14,673 nt of DNA from 1-14-0-20-39-34 sp043800545 (GTDB taxonomy: Bacteria; Patescibacteriota; Patescibacteriia; Magasanikbacterales; UBA922). A model generated the notes under the pieces. That model searched no databases, had not been told where the DNA came from, and was given only the letters and a program-made list of their open reading frames with translations. The stretch covers positions 1 to 14,673 of the forward strand of contig JAZDMW010000084.1 in the NCBI GenBank assembly GCA_043800545.1, read 5' to 3'. Positions within the stretch are counted from its first letter, which is position 1; every line of letters starts with the position of its first letter. The position numbers were made by a program, and so were the translations under genes. Of the stretch, positions 5,510 to 13,308 are shown piece after piece.

Positions 5510-7999
5510 ATGTCTCGAAATAAAAAACATACAAATCACCCTTTTGATCCAACCATTTCACAAGGGATCATGGCTATTCTTCTCGTTCTTCTCAGTATTA
5601 TTATCATTCTCAGTTTTCTCGGAAAAGCCGGGGCTGTAGGACAAATCCTGGATGACTGGATACTCAGCTTTATTTTTGGAAATATTCGCTATATTACACC
5701 AATCATTCCACTTGCTTTTGCATGGTTTCTCATACGAGATAAGGAACAGGAATACCATATTTATCAAATAATCGGTATTGTTCTTCTTTTCTTATCAATC
5801 ACAGGACTTTTTCATGTTAACACTCCGCTTGACGATATGTGGAGAGAATCACTTGAAGGAAACGGTGGCGGAGTCCTTGGAATGGTAGCTTGGCCTTTAA
5901 AAAACTATACCAGCACTCTTGCTTCCTATATTATTCTCATTTCTTTGTCACTTATTTCTTTTCTTCTTCTCTTTAATAGCCTTATATCCCCTTTTATATT
6001 ATTCCTTAGAAAATTCTTTTCAGGTTTTATTCATATTTTTACCTCTATTCTTGATTTTAAAGGAGAAAAAGAACAAAAAGAATCTTTTGAAGAATCAAAT
6101 GCGGAAAATGAGGATGAAGATGAAATTACGGATGATACAAAAAATGGAGATACGTCGGGAGAAGAAGAGGAAGATGATTCTGATGAAGAAGAAGGTGATG
6201 AAGAGGACGACGAACTTGAGGAAAATACAAGAACAACACCAAAAGTTCATCAAATACCCAAATTTGTGAATCCTGCTACAGAAGGTCCTTGGAGCAAACC
6301 CGTTATTATTAAAAATGTACCACCACTCAATCTCCTCAGTGACAAAAGAGGAAAACCAACCAGTGGAGATATTAAACGCAACACAGAAATTATTAGGAGC
6401 ACACTTGCAGAATTTGGCATTCATGTGGATATGGGTGAAGCACGAGTTGGGCCTACGGTTACTCAATTTACCTGTAAACCCGCAAAAGGAGTAAAACTCA
6501 GTCGTATTACTACACTCACGAATGATCTTTGTCTTGCGCTTGCCGCCCATCCTATTCGTATTGAAGCCCCAATTCCAGGAAAAGCGCTCGTTGGTATTGA
6601 AGTTCCAAATACAAAAGCTGCATTAGTAACACTTCGAGAACTTCTTGAAAGCAAAACATTTAAACAACGTGAACACAACATGATGATTGCTCTTGGACGC
6701 GATGTTTCTGGACATGTTTGGTTTGCAGACCTTCCACGTATGCCTCATCTTCTTATTGCAGGAGCCACAGGAAGTGGAAAAACGGTTTGTATGAATACCA
6801 TTATTCTCAGTTTAATTTATCAGAATACAGCGGAGACTGTTCGTCTGATTATGGTAGATCCAAAACGAGTTGAACTTACTCCATACAATGGAATTCCACA
6901 TCTTTTAACACCAGTTATCACAAATGCACAAAAAACAGTAAATGCTCTCAAATGGACTATTGGAGAAATGGATAGACGTTTTGAGATGCTTTCTCAATCG
7001 GGAAACAGAAATATTGATTCCTACAATGGAACACATCCAAAAAGCAAATTACCACACATTGTATTTATTATTGATGAACTTGCTGATTTGATGTCTCTTG
7101 CTGCGAATGAAGTTGAATCTGGAATTATTCGTCTTGCACAAATGGCCCGTGCCGTTGGTATACATTTAATTGTAGCCACACAACGTCCAAGTGTTGATGT
7201 TATTACTGGTCTCATGAAAGCAAATATTCCTGCACGTATTGCATTTTCTGTAGCATCACTCACAGATTCACGAACCATTCTTGATGCCTCTGGTGCAGAA
7301 AAACTTCTTGGACGTGGAGACATGCTTTTCCAAACCGCTGAACTTTCTAAACCTGTTCGTATCCAAGGTTCTTTTATTTCTGAATCAGAAATGAAACGAG
7401 TTATTGATTATTTAAAAGGTGATGAAACTCCAGAATATGATGAATCCATTGTTGGTGGAAACGGTTCTTCAAGTGGAACACAAAGTATGTTTGGTGGACC
7501 AACAGATGAACGAGACCCTCTTTTTCATGAAGCAAAACAATCTGTTGTAGAAGCCGGAAAAGCAAGTGCTTCTTTTCTCCAAAGAAAATTTAAAGTTGGA
7601 TATGCAAGAGCTGCACGTATGATTGATGAACTTGAAGAAGCCGGCGTTGTTGGTCCAGCTGATGGAGCAAAACCTCGTGAAATTATGATCGGTCTTGAAG
7701 ATATTAATCCAACAATGAATGCTGGTGGAAATGTAAATGTCTATAAACAACAAATTCCAGAACCAATTGATGAACCTGAAGAAATAGAAAAGGAAGCTCT
7801 TGATGACTCTTCTGAGGAAGAGTATGATGAATCTATTGATGAAACAAAAACGGAAGAAGATATCGAAGAAGATGTTGATGAAGAAGAAGAGGATGCCTAT
7901 GATTATGCAGAAGAAGAGGAAGAAGATGAAGTTATTGATGACTCTTCTGAGGAACCTTTTGAAGAAAATGAAAAAGATGCCAACATGAGATACAACTAA
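5510..7999 (+). CDS. ftsK: FtsK/SpoIIIE DNA translocase with acidic linker and tail (829 aa)
   Basis: Septal hexameric ATPase that pumps chromosomal DNA during division. Membrane segments lie near residues 20-37, 59-75, 84-102 and 137-160, followed by a low-complexity acidic linker (about 195-245, rich in E and D). The alpha domain then leads to the RecA-like motor, with Walker A GATGSGKT at 418-425 and Walker B FIIDEL with D522-E523. The ATQRPSVDVITGLMKANIPA and DASGAEKLLGRGDMLF blocks are typical of FtsK. The winged-helix gamma domain (KVGYARAARMIDELEEAGVV) begins near residue 690 and should read polar DNA motifs. Family members usually end here, but this one continues with about 80 mostly acidic residues. 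The start at ATG 5510 has no good SD. The 19-base gap to the RodZ-like gene, without a terminator, indicates an operon. Identity is certain; the role of the tail is unknown. Confidence 0.97.
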   Translation: MSRNKKHTNHPFDPTISQGIMAILLVLLSIIIILSFLGKAGAVGQILDDWILSFIFGNIRYITPIIPLAFAWFLIRDKEQEYHIYQIIGIVLLFLSITGLFHVNTPLDDMWRESLEGNGGGVLGMVAWPLKNYTSTLASYIILISLSLISFLLLFNSLISPFILFLRKFFSGFIHIFTSILDFKGEKEQKESFEESNAENEDEDEITDDTKNGDTSGEEEEDDSDEEEGDEEDDELEENTRTTPKVHQIPKFVNPATEGPWSKPVIIKNVPPLNLLSDKRGKPTSGDIKRNTEIIRSTLAEFGIHVDMGEARVGPTVTQFTCKPAKGVKLSRITTLTNDLCLALAAHPIRIEAPIPGKALVGIEVPNTKAALVTLRELLESKTFKQREHNMMIALGRDVSGHVWFADLPRMPHLLIAGATGSGKTVCMNTIILSLIYQNTAETVRLIMVDPKRVELTPYNGIPHLLTPVITNAQKTVNALKWTIGEMDRRFEMLSQSGNRNIDSYNGTHPKSKLPHIVFIIDELADLMSLAANEVESGIIRLAQMARAVGIHLIVATQRPSVDVITGLMKANIPARIAFSVASLTDSRTILDASGAEKLLGRGDMLFQTAELSKPVRIQGSFISESEMKRVIDYLKGDETPEYDESIVGGNGSSSGTQSMFGGPTDERDPLFHEAKQSVVEAGKASASFLQRKFKVGYARAARMIDELEEAGVVGPADGAKPREIMIGLEDINPTMNAGGNVNVYKQQIPEPIDEPEEIEKEALDDSSEEEYDESIDETKTEEDIEEDVDEEEEDAYDYAEEEEEDEVIDDSSEEPFEENEKDANMRYN
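7800..7954 (+). repeat. In-frame 20-bp direct repeat in the ftsK acidic tail
   Basis: TTGATGACTCTTCTGAGGAA occurs exactly at 7800-7819 and again at 7935-7954. The 135-base offset is 45 codons, so both copies encode the same D-D-S-S-E-E peptide. GAA/GAT-rich sequence fills the interval. This points to expansion of the tail by internal duplication or slippage. Confidence 0.85.
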
Positions 8000-8010
8000 A
8001 GTTCCCTATT

Positions 8011-8017
8011 TAAGGAG
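8011..8017 (+). promoter_or_regulatory. Strong SD motif abnormally close to the start codon
   Basis: TAAGGAG is the best SD match in the window, but only one base separates it from ATG 8019, much closer than the usual 5-9. No ATG, GTG or TTG at normal distance is in frame. Either the start works with this tight spacing, or the motif is incidental and the real start is TTG 8034. Confidence 0.4.
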
Positions 8018-8018
8018 T

Positions 8019-8708
8019 ATGAATTTTGAGTCTTTGCCACTCGAAGAAAATAAACGCGTCTGTCTGCGTCTACGTGATGCCCGTGAAAAACAGGGTGTTG
8101 GGTTAGATACCCTCGCAAAGAGGATGAAGATCAGTATGAAGTATTTAAAAGATTTGGAAAAATGCCAATTTGATCTTATTCCTTTTGCGCCAATATATAA
8201 AAGGAATCTCATAAAAAATTATGCAAAGACTCTTGGTCTTGATCCCACACCGTATCTTGATCAATATAAAATAGAAGAAACTCCTCCAACAGAAAATGAC
8301 TTTAACCCTCCAACTCAAAAAGGACTTGGAGTAAACCTCAATGTACCAAGTATTGCACGTATCTTTTCTCTTCTTCTCATTATTGGATCAGCGCTCTGTT
8401 ATATTGGATTCCAAATAAAAAATATTGTTGACCCTCCCCTCCTCAGTATTGTTTCACCACGAGAAGGGTTAATGACGACCTCACCCCAAACATCTATCAA
8501 AGGAATTACAGAGAAAGAAATACGTATATTCATCAATGGAAATGAAATAAAAACTGATGAAAGTGGAAATTTTGAACAACTTCTTGATCTCCAGCTTGGA
8601 GTGAATACCATTATAATTACTGCTGAAAAAAAACACGGGAAAACAACAAGTGAAACACGGCATGTGACATATAAACCGACAGAAGAAACTCTTCCTTCAT
8701 CCCCATAA
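8019..8708 (+). CDS. RodZ-like membrane protein: HTH, one TM, extracytoplasmic Ig-like domain (229 aa)
   Basis: Has the RodZ layout. A cytoplasmic helix-turn-helix of the HTH_25 type spans about residues 14-80 (LRDAREKQGVGLDTLAKRMK, then YLKDLEK and the PFAPIYKRNLIKNYAKTLGLD segment typical of RodZ). A Pro-rich linker follows, then one membrane helix near 113-133. An outer domain of about 80 residues (139-218) resembles small beta-sandwich (glucodextranase-B or Big-type) modules, with ..IFINGNEIKTDESGNF..GVNTIIITA. RodZ links MreB to the wall machinery; no mreB is in view, so a shape or septum role is inferred from the architecture. Cotranscribed with ftsK, which suggests a role tied to division. 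The stop codon lies inside the loop of the following terminator. Another HTH membrane sensor is possible. Confidence 0.8.
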   Translation: MNFESLPLEENKRVCLRLRDAREKQGVGLDTLAKRMKISMKYLKDLEKCQFDLIPFAPIYKRNLIKNYAKTLGLDPTPYLDQYKIEETPPTENDFNPPTQKGLGVNLNVPSIARIFSLLLIIGSALCYIGFQIKNIVDPPLLSIVSPREGLMTTSPQTSIKGITEKEIRIFINGNEIKTDESGNFEQLLDLQLGVNTIIITAEKKHGKTTSETRHVTYKPTEETLPSSP

Positions 8709-8725
8709 ATTCTGGGGATTTTTTT
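8699..8725 (+). terminator. Rho-independent terminator of the ftsK operon
   Basis: ATCCCCA (8699-8705) and TGGGGAT (8713-8719) form a perfect 7-bp GC-rich stem with a 7-base loop, followed by an uninterrupted T run to 8725. The left arm lies inside the last codons of the RodZ-like gene and the loop contains its TAA. Confidence 0.9.
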
Positions 8726-8727
8726 AT

Positions 8728-8756
8728 TTGACACGAAAACAGAAAAACAGTATTCT
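8728..8756 (+). promoter_or_regulatory. recA promoter (sigma70 type)
   Basis: Perfect -35 TTGACA (8728-8733), 17-base spacer, then -10 TATTCT (8751-8756). The expected start near 8763 gives a 5' UTR of about 28 bases. It begins three bases after the T tract of the preceding terminator, so recA is insulated from ftsK. I see no LexA-type palindrome (neither CTGT-N8-ACAG nor GAAC-N4-GTTC) overlapping it, so SOS control is not evident. Confidence 0.8.
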
Positions 8757-8790
8757 TAGAAGGTAATACAAAATACATAAATTGAACTGT

Positions 8791-9870
8791 ATGGCGAAAA
8801 AAACAAATTCAGAGCAGGAAGCACGCCTTCATGCTGCACAAGCAGCCATTGACCAAATCAAACAACGTTTTGGAGATGGCTCAATCATGAAATTCGGAGA
8901 ATCTCGTAAAGCAGATGTAGATGCTGTTTCAACAGGATGCCTTTCCTTAGATATTGCACTTGGAGTAAAAGGTGTACCACGTGGACGTATTATAGAAATT
9001 TATGGACCAGAAGCCAGTGGAAAAACAACACTTGCACAACATGTCATTGCAGAGGTACAAAAGCAAGGTGGTATTGCAGCGTTTATTGATGCAGAACATG
9101 CACTTGACCCAGATTATGCAAGAAAAATTGGAGTTGATGTGGATAATCTCCTCATTTCACAACCAGACACAGGAGAACAAGCTCTTGAAATTCTAGAAAC
9201 TCTTGTTCGTTCAAATGCGGTTGATGTTGTTGTTATCGACTCGGTTGCAGCACTCGTTCCAAAAGCAGAAATCGAAGGAAGTATGGGTGATGCACACATG
9301 GGGCTTCAAGCTCGTCTCATGAGCCAAGCACTTCGCAAACTTACAGGTATTGTAAGTAAAACGCATACCATTGTTATTTTCATTAACCAAACACGAAGTA
9401 AAATTGGAGTATTTTTTGGAAATCCTGAAACAACAACCGGAGGAAACGCATTGAAGTTTTATTCTTCCATCCGTATTGAAATTCGTAGAAGTGCACAGAT
9501 TAAGCAAGCAGAAAAAATAATTGGAAACAGAGTAAAAGTAAAAGTAGTAAAAAACAAAGTTGCTGCTCCATTCCGAACAACCGAATTTGATATCATGTAT
9601 AATGAAGGAATTTCTGTTTCAGGAGATATGCTTGATACTGGTGTACAACATAAAGTCATTAACAAAAGCGGAAATAGTTACAACATGGGTGAAGAAAAAC
9701 TTGGTGTTGGAAGAGAAAAAGTAAAAATGTATTTAAAAGAAAATCCTCAACTCATGCATGCCATTCGTGAAAAAATCTGGGAAGCTGTAGAAAAAGGAGA
9801 AGCTCCTGATGAAGAAAAAGGGCGTCCAGGGGTCTCAGAATTTCAGGAAGATGTAAATGAAATGGAATAA
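8791..9870 (+). CDS. recA: RecA recombinase (359 aa)
   Basis: ATP-dependent strand-exchange protein for homologous recombination and repair. I choose ATG 8791 (MAKKTNSEQEA); TTG 8782 is in frame three codons earlier but less likely. Walker A GPEASGKT is at 72-79, with Ala where E. coli has the first Ser. Walker B VVVIDSVAAL has D150. Loop L1 (SMGDAHMGLQARLMSQALRK) and loop L2 (from N199, NQTRSKIGVFFGNPETTTGG) are intact, with Phe in place of the Met of E. coli IGVMFGNPE. The C-terminal end is short and acidic, as usual. Length fits the family. No recX or other SOS gene follows; the gene is monocistronic, between its own promoter and terminator. No SD is visible. Confidence 0.98.
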   Translation: MAKKTNSEQEARLHAAQAAIDQIKQRFGDGSIMKFGESRKADVDAVSTGCLSLDIALGVKGVPRGRIIEIYGPEASGKTTLAQHVIAEVQKQGGIAAFIDAEHALDPDYARKIGVDVDNLLISQPDTGEQALEILETLVRSNAVDVVVIDSVAALVPKAEIEGSMGDAHMGLQARLMSQALRKLTGIVSKTHTIVIFINQTRSKIGVFFGNPETTTGGNALKFYSSIRIEIRRSAQIKQAEKIIGNRVKVKVVKNKVAAPFRTTEFDIMYNEGISVSGDMLDTGVQHKVINKSGNSYNMGEEKLGVGREKVKMYLKENPQLMHAIREKIWEAVEKGEAPDEEKGRPGVSEFQEDVNEME

Positions 9871-9872
9871 CA

Positions 9873-9898
9873 AAAAAACAGGGTCTTCCCTGTTTTTT
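9873..9898. terminator. Bidirectional terminator between recA and the SpoIID gene
   Basis: AAAAAACAGGG (9873-9883) and CCCTGTTTTTT (9888-9898) form a perfect 11-bp stem with a TCTT loop. Read rightward it ends in a T run after recA. Read leftward the A run becomes a T run after the convergent SpoIID-type gene (stop at 9911), so one hairpin serves both. Confidence 0.9.
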
Positions 9899-9910
9899 CT
9901 TTTGTTATTT

Positions 9911-11761
9911 TTATTCGTACATGAGTACTAAATCTACTCCTGTATAATAATATTTTATGAGCTCTTGCCAACCAAGTCCTTCACTCTCGGCTCGTTTCAT
10001 AGCATCTCTTTGACTCATTCCAACTCCATGACCAAATCGTGTTTTCCCAGCATCATATTCTGTTCGTACTGGGACGAGCCAAGGCTTTGATGTTCCTCCC
10101 CAAGCATCGGTCCAACTTCTGGTCCATCCATTTGAATTTCCAAAATAGGGAGTGGTTACAATTTTATTTTCATACCCAACCATATATCCACGAGTTGCAT
10201 CAGCAGCTCTTTTTACATCTGGCTTGTACACTTCCACTTCATATCCCATATACAATTGATCATAGGTACTTCCGAGTACATCAAAAAATGGATAACTTCC
10301 TTTTTTTGTATACGCATACGTTCTTGCAGCAACCAAATTTGCTTTTACAAATTCAATTGGTGCATTTGTTCCAGTCTCAGACATTCCTGAGACATAATCT
10401 TCCAGCAAAAGATCGTTTACAATATACAATTGTTCATCTACTTGCCCTTTTCTATATTCAAAAGCTCCACGATACTTTGTAAATTTTCCTGGTCCTACCC
10501 AAGCAAGAGAACGGTCTTTTAATCCTTTCATAATATCAAAAACAGCGTGCTCATTATTTACAGGTTCAAGACGAATATAATTATTCGTACGGAAATCTAC
10601 TCCGCTTCCTTTTAAAGAATACACACCAGCAACGTGCGTCATGATAGCCACATTACTTTTTTCCAAAATTCCCATTTCTGTTGCCCCATTAAATATAGTA
10701 TAGTCGTCTTCAAAAGATACAAACTGTACTGTATCACCTTCTGTTGTAAGTCCAACACGTATTCTGGTTTCTTCTTCAAGACGTGGAACATCTTTTGGAA
10801 TATTTGTATTAAACGTAGGCTCTTGATAATTATTTGGAGCATTTTCTGTGACCAACACATTTACTTCAACAGGAAGAACATCCGCTTTTTCTCCATTCAC
10901 ATACAATTGGAGTTTTAATTTATATTCTCCAGCATATCGTGGAGTACGAAAAATTATGTTTTCTTTTAAACTTCCACCTTCTCCTCCAATCGTAACATTT
11001 TTTGTTACTGCACTCATTGAATCTTTCCAACTTGTATCAGCAAAAATGGGTTTTGTTCCTGCATTTGCAGTTCCTAAATCATCAATAACCTTGAAAGAAT
11101 AATTATTCCAGGGTTTCTTCCCTGTGTTCGTATATAAAACAGTCATTTCCACTGGTTTTCCTCCAACATCAGTCACATTTTTTCTTCCCTGAAGAACAAG
11201 GGTTGCTTTATATTCTGAGGGAGTTTCAGAAACAACTTCTTTTGGTGTTGTTGGAGCGACTGTTGTAACAGAAGTTTTTGGAACTACTTTGAAGATAATA
11301 TAAAAATATCCATTTTTTACCCAAGTATTATTTTCACTTGCCAAATGAAACCGTTCAATATGCTCCCCTAATTTTTCTGGAGCCACAACATCAAGAGTGA
11401 GTATTCCATTTTGCCCAGGTGGAACCACTCCTGGGATTTTACCGGTTTGTTTTTTAGAAATCCAAGAACCTCCCGCAAACAGTGACTCCCGATATTTTGG
11501 TTCAATCGTATAGGCAGAGAGATAATTTCCTCCACTCCCATTCCAAGTTTTCGTTCCTGCATTTTTAAACGTAATAGTAATGGTCTTTTTTGTACCAGCC
11601 TCAATCGTAATTGGATCGGTTACTGACTGTGATACGAATTTTGCAGTAAAACCTGTATCTCTTATGGTAAACTTTGGATCAACTGCATAGGTATCAGAAG
11701 CAAAACCAAAAAGACCAAAAGCAAAAAGAGATACAAAAATTGTGAAAAGAGTTTTTTTCAT
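9911..11761 (-). CDS. Secreted SpoIID/LytB-domain protein with two Ig-like modules (616 aa)
   Basis: Exported cell-wall protein. The signal peptide is MKKTLFTIFVSLFAFGLFGF followed by a TYA site, with likely cleavage after A26. The first beta-sandwich (about 39-158) resembles the NBR1-type Ig module seen in bacterial surface proteins (FKNAGTKTWN, IPGVVPPGQNG, TWVKNGYF). A second Ig-like region covers about 180-305 (VLYTNTGKKPWNNYSF). From about 331 to the end is a SpoIID/LytB domain: LLEDYVSGM with E454 at the position of the presumed catalytic Glu, ANLVAARTYAY with R480, and FGHGVGMSQRDAM with H578. SpoIID proteins are lytic transglycosylases acting on peptidoglycan stripped of stem peptides; here a role in wall remodelling or division is inferred. 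No sporulation genes are visible. The substrate is untested. Confidence 0.88.
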   Translation of the reverse strand: MKKTLFTIFVSLFAFGLFGFASDTYAVDPKFTIRDTGFTAKFVSQSVTDPITIEAGTKKTITITFKNAGTKTWNGSGGNYLSAYTIEPKYRESLFAGGSWISKKQTGKIPGVVPPGQNGILTLDVVAPEKLGEHIERFHLASENNTWVKNGYFYIIFKVVPKTSVTTVAPTTPKEVVSETPSEYKATLVLQGRKNVTDVGGKPVEMTVLYTNTGKKPWNNYSFKVIDDLGTANAGTKPIFADTSWKDSMSAVTKNVTIGGEGGSLKENIIFRTPRYAGEYKLKLQLYVNGEKADVLPVEVNVLVTENAPNNYQEPTFNTNIPKDVPRLEEETRIRVGLTTEGDTVQFVSFEDDYTIFNGATEMGILEKSNVAIMTHVAGVYSLKGSGVDFRTNNYIRLEPVNNEHAVFDIMKGLKDRSLAWVGPGKFTKYRGAFEYRKGQVDEQLYIVNDLLLEDYVSGMSETGTNAPIEFVKANLVAARTYAYTKKGSYPFFDVLGSTYDQLYMGYEVEVYKPDVKRAADATRGYMVGYENKIVTTPYFGNSNGWTRSWTDAWGGTSKPWLVPVRTEYDAGKTRFGHGVGMSQRDAMKRAESEGLGWQELIKYYYTGVDLVLMYE

Positions 11762-11782
11762 GTTTGTAGAAATAGTATTTAC

Positions 11783-11797
11783 ATTATAAGTATACCA
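11783..11797 (-). promoter_or_regulatory. Promoter of the SpoIID-type gene
   Basis: On the minus strand a perfect TATAAT (plus 11783-11788) lies 21 bases before the ATG, directly downstream of TGGTATACT (plus 11789-11797), an extended -10-like element. No good -35 is found at 16-18 bases from either. Using TATAAT, transcription would start near 11776 and leave a leader of only about 15 bases. Confidence 0.55.
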
Positions 11798-11835
11798 TAT
11801 TTAAAAAAACCTGAACAGGAAAATGAGAGAAATTA

Positions 11836-11864
11836 TTGCTTTATTTAGGAAAATTTGCTACACT
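11836..11864 (+). promoter_or_regulatory. Promoter of the flippase operon
   Basis: TTGCTT (11836-11841), a 17-base spacer, then TACACT (11859-11864) preceded by TGC, an extended -10. Transcription starting near 11871 would exclude the ATG at 11823 and leave about 12 bases before ATG 11883, which supports the later start. An AAAGGA motif at 11865-11870 would be upstream of, or at the edge of, the transcript. Confidence 0.6.
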
Positions 11865-11882
11865 AAAGGAAATATTTTCACT

Positions 11883-13307
11883 ATGTCTACAACGAGAAAA
11901 ATTGCCCATAATACGGGTGTACAACTCATAGGAAAGGTTATTTCCACACTCCTTGGCCTTTTTGCTGTTGGAATCATGACCAGATACCTGAGCCAAGAGG
12001 AATTCGGTTGGTATACTACGGCTATTGGATTTCTCCAATTTTCCTCTATTCTTATTGACTTCGGACTGATCCCAGTAACCGCACAAATGCTTTCTGAGTC
12101 AAAAGGACAAGAAGAAAAACTTTTTAAAAACATCCTTACATTCCGTTTTTGGTCAGCTCTCTTCTTTTTTATCCTTATTCCTTTTGTAGCATTTCTCTTC
12201 CCCTATCCAACAGAAGTAAAAATTGCTATTGCACTGCTCTCTCTTTCATTCTTTGGAGTTTCCATGAATCAGGTGTTTACTGGTTTTTTCCAAACAACCC
12301 TTAAAATGCATTTGCAGGCCATGGGAGAAGTACTTGGGCGCATTATCCTTGTAGTATCTGTATTTCTCTTCTCACGACAATCTGGTGCGTTCTACCCTAT
12401 GATGGCAATGGTTTCTCTTTCCAATATTGGGTATACCCTGTTCATGTTGTTCAAAGCAAAAAAATATACAAAAATTGGTTTTGCTTATGATTGGAATATT
12501 TGGAAAACCATTTTTACAAAAATGTGGCCTATCGCCATTTCCATTTTGTTTAATGTCATGTATCTCAAAGGTGATATCCTCATACTTGCTGCATACAGAA
12601 CTCAAACAGAAGTCGCTCTCTATGGAGCCCCATATAAAGTATTAGATATTATTACACAAACAGCCATGATGCTCATGGGCGTCATGCTTCCTCTGCTTTC
12701 ATATGCGTGGTCAAAAAATATGAAAGAGGAATTTACATACCGTTTTCTTCAATCCTTTGATGGTATGATGCTTTTTGCACTTCCCATGACTGCAGGGCTT
12801 ATGATACTTGCACAAAAAATAATGCTTCTTATCGCCGGAGATAAGTATATCGATTCTACATACCTCCTCCAGATACTCTCCCTCGCTGTTTTTGGTGTAT
12901 ACCTCGGTGCAATTTTTGGTCATGCTTCGGTTGCTATAAACAAACAGAAAAAAACTATCTGGATTTATGTCACCAATGCCATTATTACTGTTATTGGATA
13001 TTTTATTTTTATTCCAAAATACGGCGCTGTAGGAGCTGCATGGATGTCTGTATTTTCTGAACTCTATGCGGGTATTCTTCTTGGTTGTATGATTATTTTT
13101 TATACAAAAGTAAAAATACATATTACGCCGTTTCTTAAAATACTTTTTTCTACCCTGATCATGAGTAGTGTCTTACTCCTTCTTCCTGATTGGAATATTT
13201 TCTTTCTTATTCCCGTTGGAATGCTGGTATATGCAAGTTCTATACTTTTAACAAAAGCCGTTTCAATAAAAACACTGAAAGAGATACTAAAAATACAATC
13301 TGTATAA
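11883..13307 (+). CDS. Polysaccharide flippase-like transporter (Wzx/MATE-type, 474 aa)
   Basis: Integral membrane protein of the polysaccharide-export (RfbX/Wzx, MOP) superfamily, which flips lipid-linked sugar units across the membrane. The N-terminus TRKIAHNTGVQLIGKVISTL, then YLSQEEFGWYTTAIGFLQFS and DFGLIPVTAQMLSE, is the classic start of this family. About 12 to 14 hydrophobic segments follow, with the usual GDILILAAYRTQTEVALYGA motif mid-protein and a late IPKYGAVGAAWMSVFSEL. The frame is open from ATG 11823, but the promoter at 11836-11864 and family alignment favour ATG 11883. It is separated by one base from the downstream ligase/polymerase-like gene, so the two are probably translationally coupled. 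The exact substrate (wall glycan, teichoic-type polymer or surface polysaccharide) cannot be told. Confidence 0.85.
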   Translation: MSTTRKIAHNTGVQLIGKVISTLLGLFAVGIMTRYLSQEEFGWYTTAIGFLQFSSILIDFGLIPVTAQMLSESKGQEEKLFKNILTFRFWSALFFFILIPFVAFLFPYPTEVKIAIALLSLSFFGVSMNQVFTGFFQTTLKMHLQAMGEVLGRIILVVSVFLFSRQSGAFYPMMAMVSLSNIGYTLFMLFKAKKYTKIGFAYDWNIWKTIFTKMWPIAISILFNVMYLKGDILILAAYRTQTEVALYGAPYKVLDIITQTAMMLMGVMLPLLSYAWSKNMKEEFTYRFLQSFDGMMLFALPMTAGLMILAQKIMLLIAGDKYIDSTYLLQILSLAVFGVYLGAIFGHASVAINKQKKTIWIYVTNAIITVIGYFIFIPKYGAVGAAWMSVFSELYAGILLGCMIIFYTKVKIHITPFLKILFSTLIMSSVLLLLPDWNIFFLIPVGMLVYASSILLTKAVSIKTLKEILKIQSV

Positions 13308-13308
13308 T

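Noticed and set aside
6095..6550. 151-codon minus-strand ORF opposite ftsK
   Set aside because: It is a Phe/Ile-rich shadow of the GAA/GAT-rich acidic linker and alpha domain of ftsK; no start signal or family resemblance.
8782..8790. Upstream TTG start for recA
   Set aside because: Adds only M-N-C before a normal MAKK start; ATG 8791 is the better codon and matches usual RecA N-termini.
8728..8790. SOS (LexA) operator at recA
   Set aside because: No CTGT-N8-ACAG or GAAC-N4-GTTC palindrome could be found near the promoter.
11823..11882. Upstream ATG of the flippase gene
   Set aside because: The extra 20 residues are translated across the predicted -35/-10, and the family start fits ATG 11883.
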